NCBI RefSeq assembly: GCF_902491285.1 | Contig: NZ_CABUHK010000006.1 | Span: forward strand, 50,621-114,620 | Source: an uncultured Bacteroides sp. | Lineage (GTDB): Bacteria > Bacteroidota > Bacteroidia > Bacteroidales > Bacteroidaceae | DNA: 64,000 nucleotides | Direction: 5' to 3' | Shown: positions 50,271-58,585 of the stretch, piece after piece | Layout of the letters: each line of letters begins with the position of its first letter | Numbering within the stretch: the stretch's first letter is position 1 | Notes under the pieces: generated by a model | What the model was told of the DNA's origin: nothing | Databases searched by the model: none | Seen by the model: only the letters and a program-made list of their open reading frames with translations | Translations under genes and position numbers: made by a program

Positions 50271-50666
50271 AAATGATAAAATTAACAAAGGTCTATTCTT
50301 TTACGTACGAATATGAGTACATATATAAATCGAATCTATAAAGAACGTAATGTTCTATGAGACAAAAATACGAAAAAAATAATATTCCTGAATACCGGAC
50401 AAGAATATTTGTAGTCTTTTACGGATGAACCCCAGCCCGAATTCTTCCGGACGTATCTCTTTCAGGGGAAGAGGAGTTGGAATAAATGTTTCACGAGCTC
50501 AAAGTCTCAAAATATAATAGCCTATGTGGATCTATTCTAAAAGTATAAAAACGGATATTCACAGCTTTCACCCTTAGATGGATAATTAGGAATCAGTGAC
50601 TTATGGGTGAAACGGGACATCTAATATAAAGTATTCGTTCTTCACTCCATTCACCTTGCTTTTTTC

Positions 50667-50750
50667 AAATATGCTATGAGCTAAAATAAATATGCTATAA
50701 GCAAAAACGAATATGCTTATAGCAAAATGAAATATGCTCATAGCAAATAT
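50667..50750 (+). repeat. Array A: four 21-bp units
   Basis: The core ATATGCT recurs at 50669, 50690, 50711 and 50732, exactly every 21 bp, each followed by ATGAGC, ATAAGC, TATAGC or CATAGC so that most units contain a GCTnnnAGC near-palindrome. A-rich spacers separate the cores. Confidence 0.85.
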
Positions 50751-50757
50751 TCCGTTA

Positions 50758-50824
50758 AGTATTAACATTTGAACTATCAGGTATTAATACTCTATCCCTA
50801 GGGTGTTAATATCTGAGTTGTTGG
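50758..50824 (+). repeat. Array B: three 22-bp units
   Basis: GTATTAA, GTATTAA and GTGTTAA start at 50759, 50781 and 50803, exactly 22 bp apart, with the remainder of each unit (TTTGAACTATCAG, CTCTATCCCTAG, CTGAGTTGTTGG) diverged. Confidence 0.7.
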
Positions 50825-50913
50825 GCATATATGCCCAAGGCGCAGGAGCTATATATCCAAGACGTTGGAACTATATGCCCAACACATTGGGGCTATATGG
50901 GCAATAAACGTTG
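50822..50913 (+). repeat. Array C: four 22-bp units
   Basis: CTATAT occurs at 50849, 50871 and 50893 (22-bp period), and the first unit is in phase through its ATATGCCCAA. The unit consensus is approximately CTATATGCCCAAnACGTTGG. The first copy contains the palindrome TTGGGCATATATGCCCAA. Confidence 0.8.
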
Positions 50914-51090
50914 TAAGGCAAATTTTGAGATGTGAAGGGAGTGAAGAACGAATACTTTATATTTGATGTCCCGTTTCACCCATAAGTGGCTGATTCATAG
51001 TTGTTCATCTAAAGGTGAAACTGGTGAACCCTTTGAACATATATTATAGTTATAGGTTAATCTTAGAGGTTTTGTACTGAGTTTATTATT

Positions 51091-51354
51091 ATGCTTTCTA
51101 AATTATATGGATTTTCTATCTCCTTTTCTAATGCTAATCGTCAGCAAGGTGCCGATGCGGTAGGTAGTTTGATTAATTGCGTAATAGATACAACCAAAAA
51201 TAGTTGGCAATTTAGGAAAATGAGTCGGGCTAACTATATACATCTTGAGAATGTATTATACCTGCTGAGCCGATTGGAAGCAGAAACTAATGAAGAAAAA
51301 GATGATAAAACGGAAAATGATATTATGATTAAAGCCGAATGTAACGGGAAGTAA
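51091..51354 (+). CDS. Small hypothetical protein
   Basis: An 87-residue ORF of unknown family. The sequence has a plausible soluble protein composition (NRQQGADAVGSLINCVIDTT, SRANYIHLENVLYLLSRLEAE) with a predicted amphipathic helix and an acidic/lysine-rich tail. No signal peptide or membrane segment. Support for a real gene comes from the terminator 24 bp after its stop (51378-51414). Against it are its small size, the absence of a recognised -7 box and its position right beside the composite repeat. It could be a relic of an element that once carried the repeat. Confidence 0.35.
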   Translation: MLSKLYGFSISFSNANRQQGADAVGSLINCVIDTTKNSWQFRKMSRANYIHLENVLYLLSRLEAETNEEKDDKTENDIMIKAECNGK

Positions 51355-51377
51355 AATATCTGTGACCTGCCCGATAG

Positions 51378-51414
51378 AAAAGGAGTTCAATCTTTTGTGC
51401 TCCTTCTTTTTATT
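51378..51414 (+). terminator. Intrinsic terminator
   Basis: AAGGAG (51380-51385) and CTCCTT (51400-51405) pair around a 14-nt loop, followed by CTTTTTATT. Placed just after the 87-residue ORF. Confidence 0.6.
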
Positions 51415-51418
51415 GTCG

Positions 51419-51426
51419 TAACTTTG
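51419..51426 (+). promoter_or_regulatory. -7 box in front of decayed GH35-like gene
   Basis: TAACTTTG is a perfect TAnnTTTG box about 32 nt before the ATG at 51458. The promoter has outlived its gene and may still drive transcription towards the FecI gene. Confidence 0.45.
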
Positions 51427-51457
51427 TCTGCGGATAATCAGATAAAAACGAACTGTT

Positions 51458-51746
51458 ATGAAAAACGCAATCTTTTGGATTCTATACCTTTTATTTTACC
51501 TCTTCAGGCACAGCAGAAACTCCCTTTTCGCAGAAGCGGGGAAGTGCCACGCAACTTGTTGTAGATGGCAAACCGTTTCTAGTTATTGGTGGAGAATTGG
51601 GTAACTCTTCGCCTTCCTCTGTTGAGGATATCGAACGTATTTTTCCGAAATTGCAACGTATGGGCTTGAATACGGTTCTGGTTCCCGCATATTGGGACTT
51701 CTACTTGATAGTGCCTTTTTTACTTCTTTGTCAGATGATAAGGTGA
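51458..51746 (+). pseudogene. Remnant of GH35/DUF5597-type beta-galactosidase-like gene
   Basis: The ATG at 51458 opens a signal peptide (MKNAIFWILYLLFYLF), but that frame is lost within about 40 codons. The frame starting at 51549 reads TQLVVDGKPFLVIGGELGNS then SPSSVEDIERIFPKLQRM and GLNTVLVPAYWD. This is the conserved N-terminus of GH35/DUF5597 glycosidases, where the first strand and helix of the TIM barrel follow the phrase LxVDGKPFLxxGGELxNS. It ends at a stop at 51746; the remaining several hundred codons are gone. At least two frameshifts plus a large deletion are needed to explain it. It lies directly upstream of the FecI gene. Confidence 0.8.
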
Positions 51747-51797
51747 TTTTTTGTATTTGATGTCACAGCAAATGAAAAAAATCACTTTCTTTGCATT

Positions 51798-52373
51798 ATG
51801 ATGCAAAAATGGCAAGAAGAACTGAAAAAGGGAAACGAAAAAGCTTTTAGTATCATTTTTAATGAATATTATAGCCTTTTGTGTGCTGTTTCTTATCAAT
51901 ATGTGCAAGATGTACAGATAAGTGAGGCAGTAGCAGAAGATGTATTCTTTACACTTTGGGAAAAGCGTAATGAAGTTTTGCCCGTATCTTCATTGAGGGC
52001 TTATCTGATGAAGGCTGTTCGTAATCATAGTATAGATTATCTGCGTACGCAGAAAAATGAGTTGTTTCTGGATTTGGAATCTGTTGCTTCCCGTTGTTTT
52101 GTGCGCGAGGAGGATATTTTCGAACGATATGTTATGGAAGAATTGGAGGTGATGATAAGTGAAAAAATAGCCTTGCTTCCTGAAGAATGCCAAAAAGTTT
52201 TCTATCTGAGCCGATACGAGAGTAAAAGTTATGCTGAAATATCAGAAGAGCTGGGTGTATCTATAAATACTGTTAAGTATCACATAAAGAATGCCTTATC
52301 GACTCTCCGTAAAGAACTGGAACCTTATCTTCTGCTCATTCTGAGCATCTACTTTTCACTTTTCTCAAAATAA
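51798..52373 (+). CDS. FecI-like ECF sigma factor
   Basis: A 191-residue RNA polymerase sigma factor of the Bacteroides sigma-70/FecI group. Region 2 is visible at about residues 15-90 (FNEYYSLLCAVSYQYVQD, AEDVFFTLWEKR, RAYLMKAVRNHSIDYLRTQ) and region 4 at about 115-175 (LPEECQKVFYLSRYESKSYAEISEELGVSINTVKYHIKNALSTLRKEL). A short hydrophobic tail (LLLILSIYFSLF) is common in this group. The gene is followed 33 bp later by its anti-sigma factor and then by an STN-bearing SusC, the three parts of a transport-coupled signalling chain. It should direct transcription of the SusC-SusD-TlpA genes when SusC is loaded. The first of two adjacent ATGs (51798, 51801) is used. Confidence 0.92.
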   Translation: MMQKWQEELKKGNEKAFSIIFNEYYSLLCAVSYQYVQDVQISEAVAEDVFFTLWEKRNEVLPVSSLRAYLMKAVRNHSIDYLRTQKNELFLDLESVASRCFVREEDIFERYVMEELEVMISEKIALLPEECQKVFYLSRYESKSYAEISEELGVSINTVKYHIKNALSTLRKELEPYLLLILSIYFSLFSK

Positions 52374-52406
52374 ATTAAAAAAAAGTTCCTTTTTGACTAC
52401 CCTTTA

Positions 52407-53528
52407 ATGAGTCTTTTATCGTCATTAGATAAAAAGATACTATTTATGCCTATTGATAATCTTGAAGAAATGATTGTTCGTCAATTAAGTAACAATCTGA
52501 CAGAAAAGGAAGCGGATGAGCTTTTGAACTGGTATAATTCCTCTGAGGACAACAAGAAGTTATACAATGATTATTGTGTATTACTTAAGGCTCAATCGAT
52601 TGCGTTGGACAAACGGTTGTTTGAGAAAGATAATATGCGTTCCTGGAAACGGCTGAGAAGGCGGATACAGCAAAGAAGGGTTAGCGGCTTTTGGCTGCCT
52701 GTCTTGAGATATGCCTCGGTGGCTGTTGTTGCTCTGCTGGTCGGGATGGGTATTCATATGTTTTTGAGTGATGCGGATACTGCCACAGGCGGTATGCAGG
52801 TCACAGTGCCTGCAGGCTCTAAATCTAAAATAGTGTTGCCCGACGGAACATCTGTATGGCTGAACTCTGGTTCAAAGTTGACTTATACCGGAGATTTCGG
52901 GAAAATCAATCGTGTTATTTATCTGGACGGAGAAGGCTTTTTCGACGTTACGAAGAATAAGGAAATACCTTTTGAAGTATATGCGGGAGAGGCTCGCATA
53001 CGAGTATTGGGTACACAGTTCAATATGAAAGCCTATTCGATGGATGAAAGAAAACGAATCACTTTACTGGAGGGAAGCCTGAGTGTGGCTGTGAATGATA
53101 CCAAAAGTGGGGGGAAGGTTATCGTTCCTAATGAGCAGGCGGTCATCGTGAAGGGAAGTTCCGATATTCATGTTCGTCAGGTAAAGGCTGCGAATTACGT
53201 TTCGTGGACGGAAACCAGAAAGGAGGTTCTGGCTGCCGTTGAACCCAAGGCGGATAAACTGTTGCCCCAGATGCAGATTCCTAACCAGACTTTCCGCAAC
53301 ACTTTGTTTTTCGATGAAGAACCATTGTCGCAGATTGTGAAAGATTTGAGCCGGGCGTACAATGTCACTATTCAAATTGCTGATAAAGAGATTGCGGCGG
53401 ATATCTACTACGGAGATTTCCGTAATGAAGAAAGTGTATACGAGATTCTGGATGTAATCACATCTTCCGGAGATATCTATTACGAGATAAGAGATAATAA
53501 AATAATAATCAATAAGAATATCAATTAA
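52407..53528 (+). CDS. FecR-like anti-sigma factor
   Basis: A 373-residue inner-membrane anti-sigma protein. The cytoplasmic N-terminus (DNLEEMIVRQLSNNLTEKEADELLNWYNSSEDNKKLYNDY) would hold the sigma factor. One membrane segment is seen (FWLPVLRYASVAVVALLVGMGIHMFL, about residues 93-118). The periplasmic FecR domain follows (VTVPAGSKSKIVLPDGTSVWLNSGSKLTYTGDFG ... RVLGTQFNMKAY ... RITLLEGSLSVAV) and then the C-terminal DUF4974/STN-like domain (NTLFFDEEPLSQIVKDLSRAYNVTIQIAD ... YEILDVITSSGDIYYEIRDNKIIINK). The ATG at 52446 (MPIDNLEEM) is an equally good start and would remove 13 atypical residues. It should sense the STN domain of the SusC encoded next. Confidence 0.93.
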   Translation: MSLLSSLDKKILFMPIDNLEEMIVRQLSNNLTEKEADELLNWYNSSEDNKKLYNDYCVLLKAQSIALDKRLFEKDNMRSWKRLRRRIQQRRVSGFWLPVLRYASVAVVALLVGMGIHMFLSDADTATGGMQVTVPAGSKSKIVLPDGTSVWLNSGSKLTYTGDFGKINRVIYLDGEGFFDVTKNKEIPFEVYAGEARIRVLGTQFNMKAYSMDERKRITLLEGSLSVAVNDTKSGGKVIVPNEQAVIVKGSSDIHVRQVKAANYVSWTETRKEVLAAVEPKADKLLPQMQIPNQTFRNTLFFDEEPLSQIVKDLSRAYNVTIQIADKEIAADIYYGDFRNEESVYEILDVITSSGDIYYEIRDNKIIINKNIN

Positions 53529-53654
53529 ATAATAGCCTATGGATAAATGAAGAGAGAGCCGATGTTAAAAAGATGAACCGATAATGCGCCAACACTACCG
53601 GTTCGGATTCAGAATGTAAATTGGATATTAATACATTAAGAAGATTACAAAAAT

Positions 53655-56600
53655 ATGGAATATAAAGTAAATAGTTTATTAAGAAAGAGCTTTTTTTGCC
53701 TAAATAACATTTATTTCCCATGCAGGTGTCTCCATGGAGTGTTACTGTTGTTCTTCCTGCTATTTTCGGTGGGGACGACTACTATTTCCGCACAGTCAAA
53801 TTCGGGAAATGCCGATACGCAAACCCTGAGTGTCAAAGAAGCCTTGGAACAGGTCAAAGTTCGTATGGGATATTCAATCTGGTTCAACGTGCAGGATGTG
53901 GACTTGACCAAAAGAGTCGTTGTCAAGTTTCAGAACCGGACGGTTACCGAACTTTTGAATGTGATATTGAAAGGGCAACCGCTGACGTATGAGATTAACG
54001 GTAAGATGATACAGATTCGCCGTCAGGCTACCGGAGCTCAAAAAGATGACAAATATCATTTGGTCACGGGTAAGGTGACGGATGCGAATGACGGACAACC
54101 TTTAATAGGATGTAATGTACGCGTGAAAGACAAGAACATTGCTACTATTACGGATATTGATGGAAACTATTCAATAAAGATTGGAGAGAATGATGTACTT
54201 ATTTTCTCATATATCGGATATGGGACAAAACAGAAGATGCCCGGTTCCAGTTCCAAAATGAACGTCAGTCTTTCCAATAACAGTATTTCGTTGGATGATG
54301 TGGTGGTGACAGGCTATCAGGTGATGAAAAAATATAATGTGACAGGAGCTGTAAATACTATCAATAGTAAGGATATCGAGTTACGAAGTAGTAATTCTTT
54401 GCAGGGAATATTGGAAGGTGCTGTTCCGGGCTTGACAGTATATAATAATGAGTATCGGATACGTGGTGGTGCATCTCTTAATTCGGGCAATAAACCGCTT
54501 TTTATCGTAGATGATTTTGAAGTGGAAGAGCTTCCCGAAAATATGGATATGGTAGAAAGTATCACAGTACTGAAAGATGCGGCGGCAGCAGCCATTTGGG
54601 GGTCCCGTGCAGCCAACGGAGTAGTAGTGATTACAACTAAAAAGGGGAAAGCTAATGATTTCCGCATTTCATATTCGGGCAATGTAAAGGTAAGCGCACA
54701 ACCCGATTTCGATGATTTGCATCGGGTAAACTCTGAACAATTAATAGATTTTGACCGCACGGCATTCTTAGGAGGTTATTATTTCCCCGGTTATTTTGGT
54801 TATAGTAAAAGTGGATATTCTCTATCTCAGGAAATCATTAATGACTATACGCTGGATGATATGAACGATTTGACGGCACAGCAACTTGCTGCGATGGACA
54901 GCCGTCTGGGCAAATTGGCAACCAATTATAATCGTAAACAGATTGAAGATAATCTCTTGCGCAGTGCTTTGCAACAACATCATATGCTCTCTATCTCCGG
55001 TGGTACCGATAAGGTTAATTACTTCTTGTCAGGTAGTTTTATTGGTGGGCATTCATCTTATATCGGTGATAGTAATCAGTCTATTAATATCAACTCAAGG
55101 ACATCTTATAAGATATTGCCTTTTCTGACTCTGCGCTCGGATATAATCGCTAATTTTGTGAAGAATGATAACGGGTATTCTTCTTTGTCAAGTGATATTT
55201 ATAATTTGTATCCTTTCCAGATGTTGCTGGATGAAAATAATAACCGTATTGCTGATTACAGTAGCTTTAACCACGAATATTCTAAAACGATGGTTTCCCA
55301 GTATGGTTATTACGATCAGGGAAAGAATTTGTTGGATGAGGTTGATATGGCGAATGATAAAACAAACGGAGTGAATTATAAAGTACGTGTCGGAGCTGAT
55401 TTCAAGATCATTAGCGGATTAAGCGTTTCAGCCGATTATCAATATGAGAAATCGTTGAGTACACACAAGAACATTATCTCAAAGAAAAGTTATGATGGCC
55501 GTACATTGATTAACTCGATGGCAGTTCCGAATAGTACAAACACACTGACTTATAACATTCCTAACAGTGATATACTTGATCACCAGCAAGCAACGACAGA
55601 TGCTTGGATCCTGAAATTCGGAGCTACTTTGAACCGTAGTTTCGGAGCGGATAAACAGCACTATGTAAATGCTGTTGCAGGTTTTGAAATGCGTAGCAGG
55701 CATTATTATATGGAGAAATACCGTAAACTTGGGTATGATGACCAGATTCTGTCATGGCAACCTATTGACGCTGTTTCATTGCAGGATGGTGTGACATGGT
55801 GGAACGGGGATAAAAATAGATATTACTCTACCAGTTACGATGGCTTCAGTGATGTGCTGAATAAAGAAATCTCATATTTCTTGTCAGCAGTATATACATA
55901 TGATAACCGCTATACATTGAGTGGTAGCATGCGTATTGATAAGTCGAATTTATTTGGTGTGAGTGATAAATATCGCCGTAACCCTATATGGGCATTGGGA
56001 GCCAACTGGAATGTGAAAAATGAGAAGTTCTTTGATGTCGATTTTATTTCTGCTTTGATGTTGCGTGCTTCTTGGGGGTTGACTGGTAATTTTGACCGTT
56101 CAGGTGGTACAACTCCGGTGATGGTAGGTAGAAGAACATACATACCGGCTGTCGGGGATTATGTAGTACGTTTGAGCACGCCACCCAATCCCAAACTTCG
56201 TTGGGAGCGAAATCGTTCAACAAATGTATCGTTGGATTTGGGCTTGTTTGACCGGATCAATGCAACATTTACTTACTATAATAATTCTTGTTATGATTTG
56301 TTGGGAAGTACATTGCTTGACCCGACCACGGGTTATGCCAGCGCAAGAATTAATGCTGCTGATATGACAAACAAAGGATTTGAACTCCAGTTGGGAGTTG
56401 ATGTTCTCAAACTGCGTAATTTCAATTGGAATGTCAACTGGATTTTTGCTCATAACTCCAACAAGATTACCAATAATAACATTAATGAAAGCAGTCCTCA
56501 CTTGAATCGTGTCACTGGTTTGACGGAATTTGTAGAGGGATACGCGCGTGAAGCTATTTGGAGTTATCGCTGGGCCGGACTGGATAGTAATGGGGAGCCG

Positions 56601-57194
56601 ATGGTTTATGACAAGGATGGTAATAAGACATATGATATTGCTACATTAGATGCGGATGACCTGGAATACAGTGGTACTTATCAACCTAAATATAACGGAA
56701 GTTTCTCTACTTCATTTCAGTACAAGAACCTGCAAGCCAGCTTCTTATTTACCTATAATTTCGGTCATGTTTTCCGTGCCGAATATCCGAGTATGGATGC
56801 TTATGCTACTTCTCCTTCTCTTACCGATAAAATTGCAGATCGCTGGAGAGAACCGGGAGATGAGAACAAGACTGATATTGCTTGCCTGCCAACCATGGAA
56901 GCCAATTGGGCAAATACACAATATCGTTCTTATGCAGTGATGTATTCTTCCAATAGTATTCGTAATGGAAACATGATTCGTTTGCGTGAGATATTGTTGA
57001 ATTATGAATTTCCGCAGAATTGGCTGAAACGTACGCCGCTTCGTCGTTTATCATTGACAGCACAATTTAATAATATCTGGTTGTGGGCCAAGAATAAGGA
57101 AGGGTATGATCCGGAAGCGGTAAATCCCAAGACAGGAGCGATGTCGTTCAGTCAGCCATTCTCGTTCACGGCAGGTATTAAAGTTGATTTCTAA
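53655..57194 (+). CDS. SusC-like TonB-dependent transducer with N-terminal STN domain
   Basis: An 1179-residue outer-membrane transporter that also signals. After a long signal region (about 45 residues, LLLFFLLFSVGTTTISAQS) comes an STN (secretin/TonB short N-terminal) domain at about 55-125 (TLSVKEALEQVKVRMGYSIWFNVQDVDLTKRVVVKFQNRTVTELLNVILKGQPLTYEINGKMIQIRR), the part that contacts FecR. A carboxypeptidase-regulatory-like domain (HLVTGKVTDANDGQPLIGCNVRV ... FSYIGYGTKQKM), plug (VESITVLKDAAAAAIWGSRAANGVVVITTKKG) and barrel follow. The plug reads AAIWGSRAANG rather than the common ALYGxRGANG, typical of the FecI/FecR-linked SusC group. No carbohydrate enzyme is encoded nearby, so the ligand may be a glycopeptide, peptide or other nutrient. 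Confidence 0.95.
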   Translation: MEYKVNSLLRKSFFCLNNIYFPCRCLHGVLLLFFLLFSVGTTTISAQSNSGNADTQTLSVKEALEQVKVRMGYSIWFNVQDVDLTKRVVVKFQNRTVTELLNVILKGQPLTYEINGKMIQIRRQATGAQKDDKYHLVTGKVTDANDGQPLIGCNVRVKDKNIATITDIDGNYSIKIGENDVLIFSYIGYGTKQKMPGSSSKMNVSLSNNSISLDDVVVTGYQVMKKYNVTGAVNTINSKDIELRSSNSLQGILEGAVPGLTVYNNEYRIRGGASLNSGNKPLFIVDDFEVEELPENMDMVESITVLKDAAAAAIWGSRAANGVVVITTKKGKANDFRISYSGNVKVSAQPDFDDLHRVNSEQLIDFDRTAFLGGYYFPGYFGYSKSGYSLSQEIINDYTLDDMNDLTAQQLAAMDSRLGKLATNYNRKQIEDNLLRSALQQHHMLSISGGTDKVNYFLSGSFIGGHSSYIGDSNQSININSRTSYKILPFLTLRSDIIANFVKNDNGYSSLSSDIYNLYPFQMLLDENNNRIADYSSFNHEYSKTMVSQYGYYDQGKNLLDEVDMANDKTNGVNYKVRVGADFKIISGLSVSADYQYEKSLSTHKNIISKKSYDGRTLINSMAVPNSTNTLTYNIPNSDILDHQQATTDAWILKFGATLNRSFGADKQHYVNAVAGFEMRSRHYYMEKYRKLGYDDQILSWQPIDAVSLQDGVTWWNGDKNRYYSTSYDGFSDVLNKEISYFLSAVYTYDNRYTLSGSMRIDKSNLFGVSDKYRRNPIWALGANWNVKNEKFFDVDFISALMLRASWGLTGNFDRSGGTTPVMVGRRTYIPAVGDYVVRLSTPPNPKLRWERNRSTNVSLDLGLFDRINATFTYYNNSCYDLLGSTLLDPTTGYASARINAADMTNKGFELQLGVDVLKLRNFNWNVNWIFAHNSNKITNNNINESSPHLNRVTGLTEFVEGYAREAIWSYRWAGLDSNGEPMVYDKDGNKTYDIATLDADDLEYSGTYQPKYNGSFSTSFQYKNLQASFLFTYNFGHVFRAEYPSMDAYATSPSLTDKIADRWREPGDENKTDIACLPTMEANWANTQYRSYAVMYSSNSIRNGNMIRLREILLNYEFPQNWLKRTPLRRLSLTAQFNNIWLWAKNKEGYDPEAVNPKTGAMSFSQPFSFTAGIKVDF

Positions 57195-57214
57195 CAAAAT
57201 ATATCAATAGAAAT

Positions 57215-58585
57215 ATGAAGAAAATAGAATTGATGATAGTTGTTGTGGCTATGGTATTATTGGCTGCATGTGATGATTTTATCGATACTGTTCCTAAAGG
57301 TAAGGTAATTCCTACGACAATGGATGATTTTAAAAGCATGATTATTGATGTGACAGCTTCCAGTGTTGCCTATCCAATGGCAAATGTCTGTTCGGATGAT
57401 GTTTTCAACTCAAACTTGAATGGGAATTCGTCTGCCGGAAAAGCTTATTACTGGATGGAAGATTTCTATAAGGAAAATGAAAAGGATCCGTCATGGAATA
57501 CACCTTATGAGCAGATGTATAAGATGAACGTAGTCGTTCAATATGTGATGGACTCCACAGAAGGAACGCCGGAAGAAAAGGCGGCTATATTGGCAGAGGC
57601 GAAATGCTGGCGTGCTTATTATAATTGGTATTTACAGAGTTTGTATGCTCCTGCATATCAGGCTGGTACTGCATCAACGGATTTGAGTGTACCTTTAGCC
57701 CAGGTTCCGGATTTGGAGGCAAAATATAGTCGATCTACGGTTGAACAGGTAACAAATGCGATATGGGATGACCTGAAAAATGCCGAAACATTCCTGCCCG
57801 AAGATGCTGCTAACGGATATCGTCCGAATAAAGCGGCGGTGTATGCTTTGAAAGCTCGCATTTACTTTTATATGTGTGAGTATGATAAGGCGGCAGAACA
57901 AGCGAAACTTGCTTTGGGCAAAAACAGTGCATTGAACGATATGCGTACCTGGAGCTTCATGAGTGAAGAGATGCCTTTTGTCGGAATAATCAATAAACCT
58001 CTTAATTATCGCGAATCACCTGAAAAAATATGGTTTCAGGAAACAGGTTTCAATAGTATGCTTACCAGTTATTGTATTAGCGATGATCTGCAAGCTATGT
58101 ATGGAGCAGCGGATTTGCGTTTTAAGTTCTGGTTTACGAACCGTGACCGTAGAGGGGACATCTGGGAAGACGGTCGCTACCGTTATCTTCAAGAGTTGGA
58201 TTATAGTTTTACTGTTCCTGAAATGATGTTGATTGAAGCGGAGGCGTTAGCTCGTAAGAATGATACGAAAGCATTAGATATTTTAAATAATCTGCGTATC
58301 ATGCGTTTCAAGACAGAGGACTATACACCGCTTACAAAAGCTGACGGACCGGACTTGCTTTCTATCGTTTTGGCCGAACGACGTCGGGAACTGGCTTTGA
58401 GCGGCCTGCGCTGGTTGGATATGAAACGTTTGGCTAAGGAAGGGCTCTATACTAAAACTTTGATTCGTACACTCAATGAAGTGGATTATAAATTGGAGCC
58501 TGATTCAAAGCTTTATGTATTTCCTATTCCGCCGCAGGTGCTCTCATTAAATTCGAATATAATTCCTAATGACCGTAAACAATGA
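57215..58585 (+). CDS. SusD/RagB-family lipoprotein (short)
   Basis: A 456-residue SusD partner of the preceding SusC (20-bp gap). Lipobox LLAACD followed by DFIDTVPKGKVIPTTMDDFKSMIID. SusD features: AEAKCWRAYYNWYLQSLYAPAYQ, NKAAVYALKARIYFYMCEYDKAAEQAKLAL (a tetratricopeptide-like helix pair), PEMMLIEAEALARKNDTKALDILNNLRIMRF, LAERRRELALSGLRWLDMKRL, and YVFPIPPQVLSLNSNIIPND. It is shorter than the three other SusD proteins of the window (572-639 residues), a length common in FecI/FecR-linked systems that carry peptides or small ligands. Its stop codon overlaps the start of the next gene (ATGA), so translation is probably coupled. Confidence 0.93.
   Translation: MKKIELMIVVVAMVLLAACDDFIDTVPKGKVIPTTMDDFKSMIIDVTASSVAYPMANVCSDDVFNSNLNGNSSAGKAYYWMEDFYKENEKDPSWNTPYEQMYKMNVVVQYVMDSTEGTPEEKAAILAEAKCWRAYYNWYLQSLYAPAYQAGTASTDLSVPLAQVPDLEAKYSRSTVEQVTNAIWDDLKNAETFLPEDAANGYRPNKAAVYALKARIYFYMCEYDKAAEQAKLALGKNSALNDMRTWSFMSEEMPFVGIINKPLNYRESPEKIWFQETGFNSMLTSYCISDDLQAMYGAADLRFKFWFTNRDRRGDIWEDGRYRYLQELDYSFTVPEMMLIEAEALARKNDTKALDILNNLRIMRFKTEDYTPLTKADGPDLLSIVLAERRRELALSGLRWLDMKRLAKEGLYTKTLIRTLNEVDYKLEPDSKLYVFPIPPQVLSLNSNIIPNDRKQ

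Larger units (their letters stand above)
50562..51022. repeat. Composite repeat element: ~90-bp terminal inverted repeat around three arrays
   Basis: The left arm (50562-50654) and right arm (50932-51022) are imperfect inverted copies. The inner part is nearly identical (ACTTATGGGTGAAACGGGAC then AAGTATTCGTTCTTCACTCC in both), while the outer ends are looser (CTTTCACCCTTAGATG versus TTTCACCTTTAGATG). The 277 bp between them consist almost wholly of three arrays of 21-22-bp units (listed separately). No ORF of note, transposase or target duplication is seen inside. Function unknown. It could be a non-autonomous mobile element, a folded RNA, or a protein-binding array. The preceding 50289-50561 holds no gene I can support. 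Confidence 0.8.

Noticed and set aside
50390..50485. Minus-strand stretch reading PLPLKEIRPEEFGLGFIRKR followed by LQIFLSGIQEYYFFRIF
   Set aside because: It reads like a protein fragment, but it has no start codon, is bounded by stops within about 45 codons, and I cannot match it to a family. It may be a tiny relic or chance.
50562..51022. Composite repeat as a CRISPR array
   Set aside because: Units are contiguous 21-22-bp degenerate repeats without unique spacers, and no cas genes are present.
50562..51022. Composite repeat as an insertion sequence
   Set aside because: There are inverted termini but no transposase ORF and no evident target-site duplication, so at most a non-autonomous element could be claimed.
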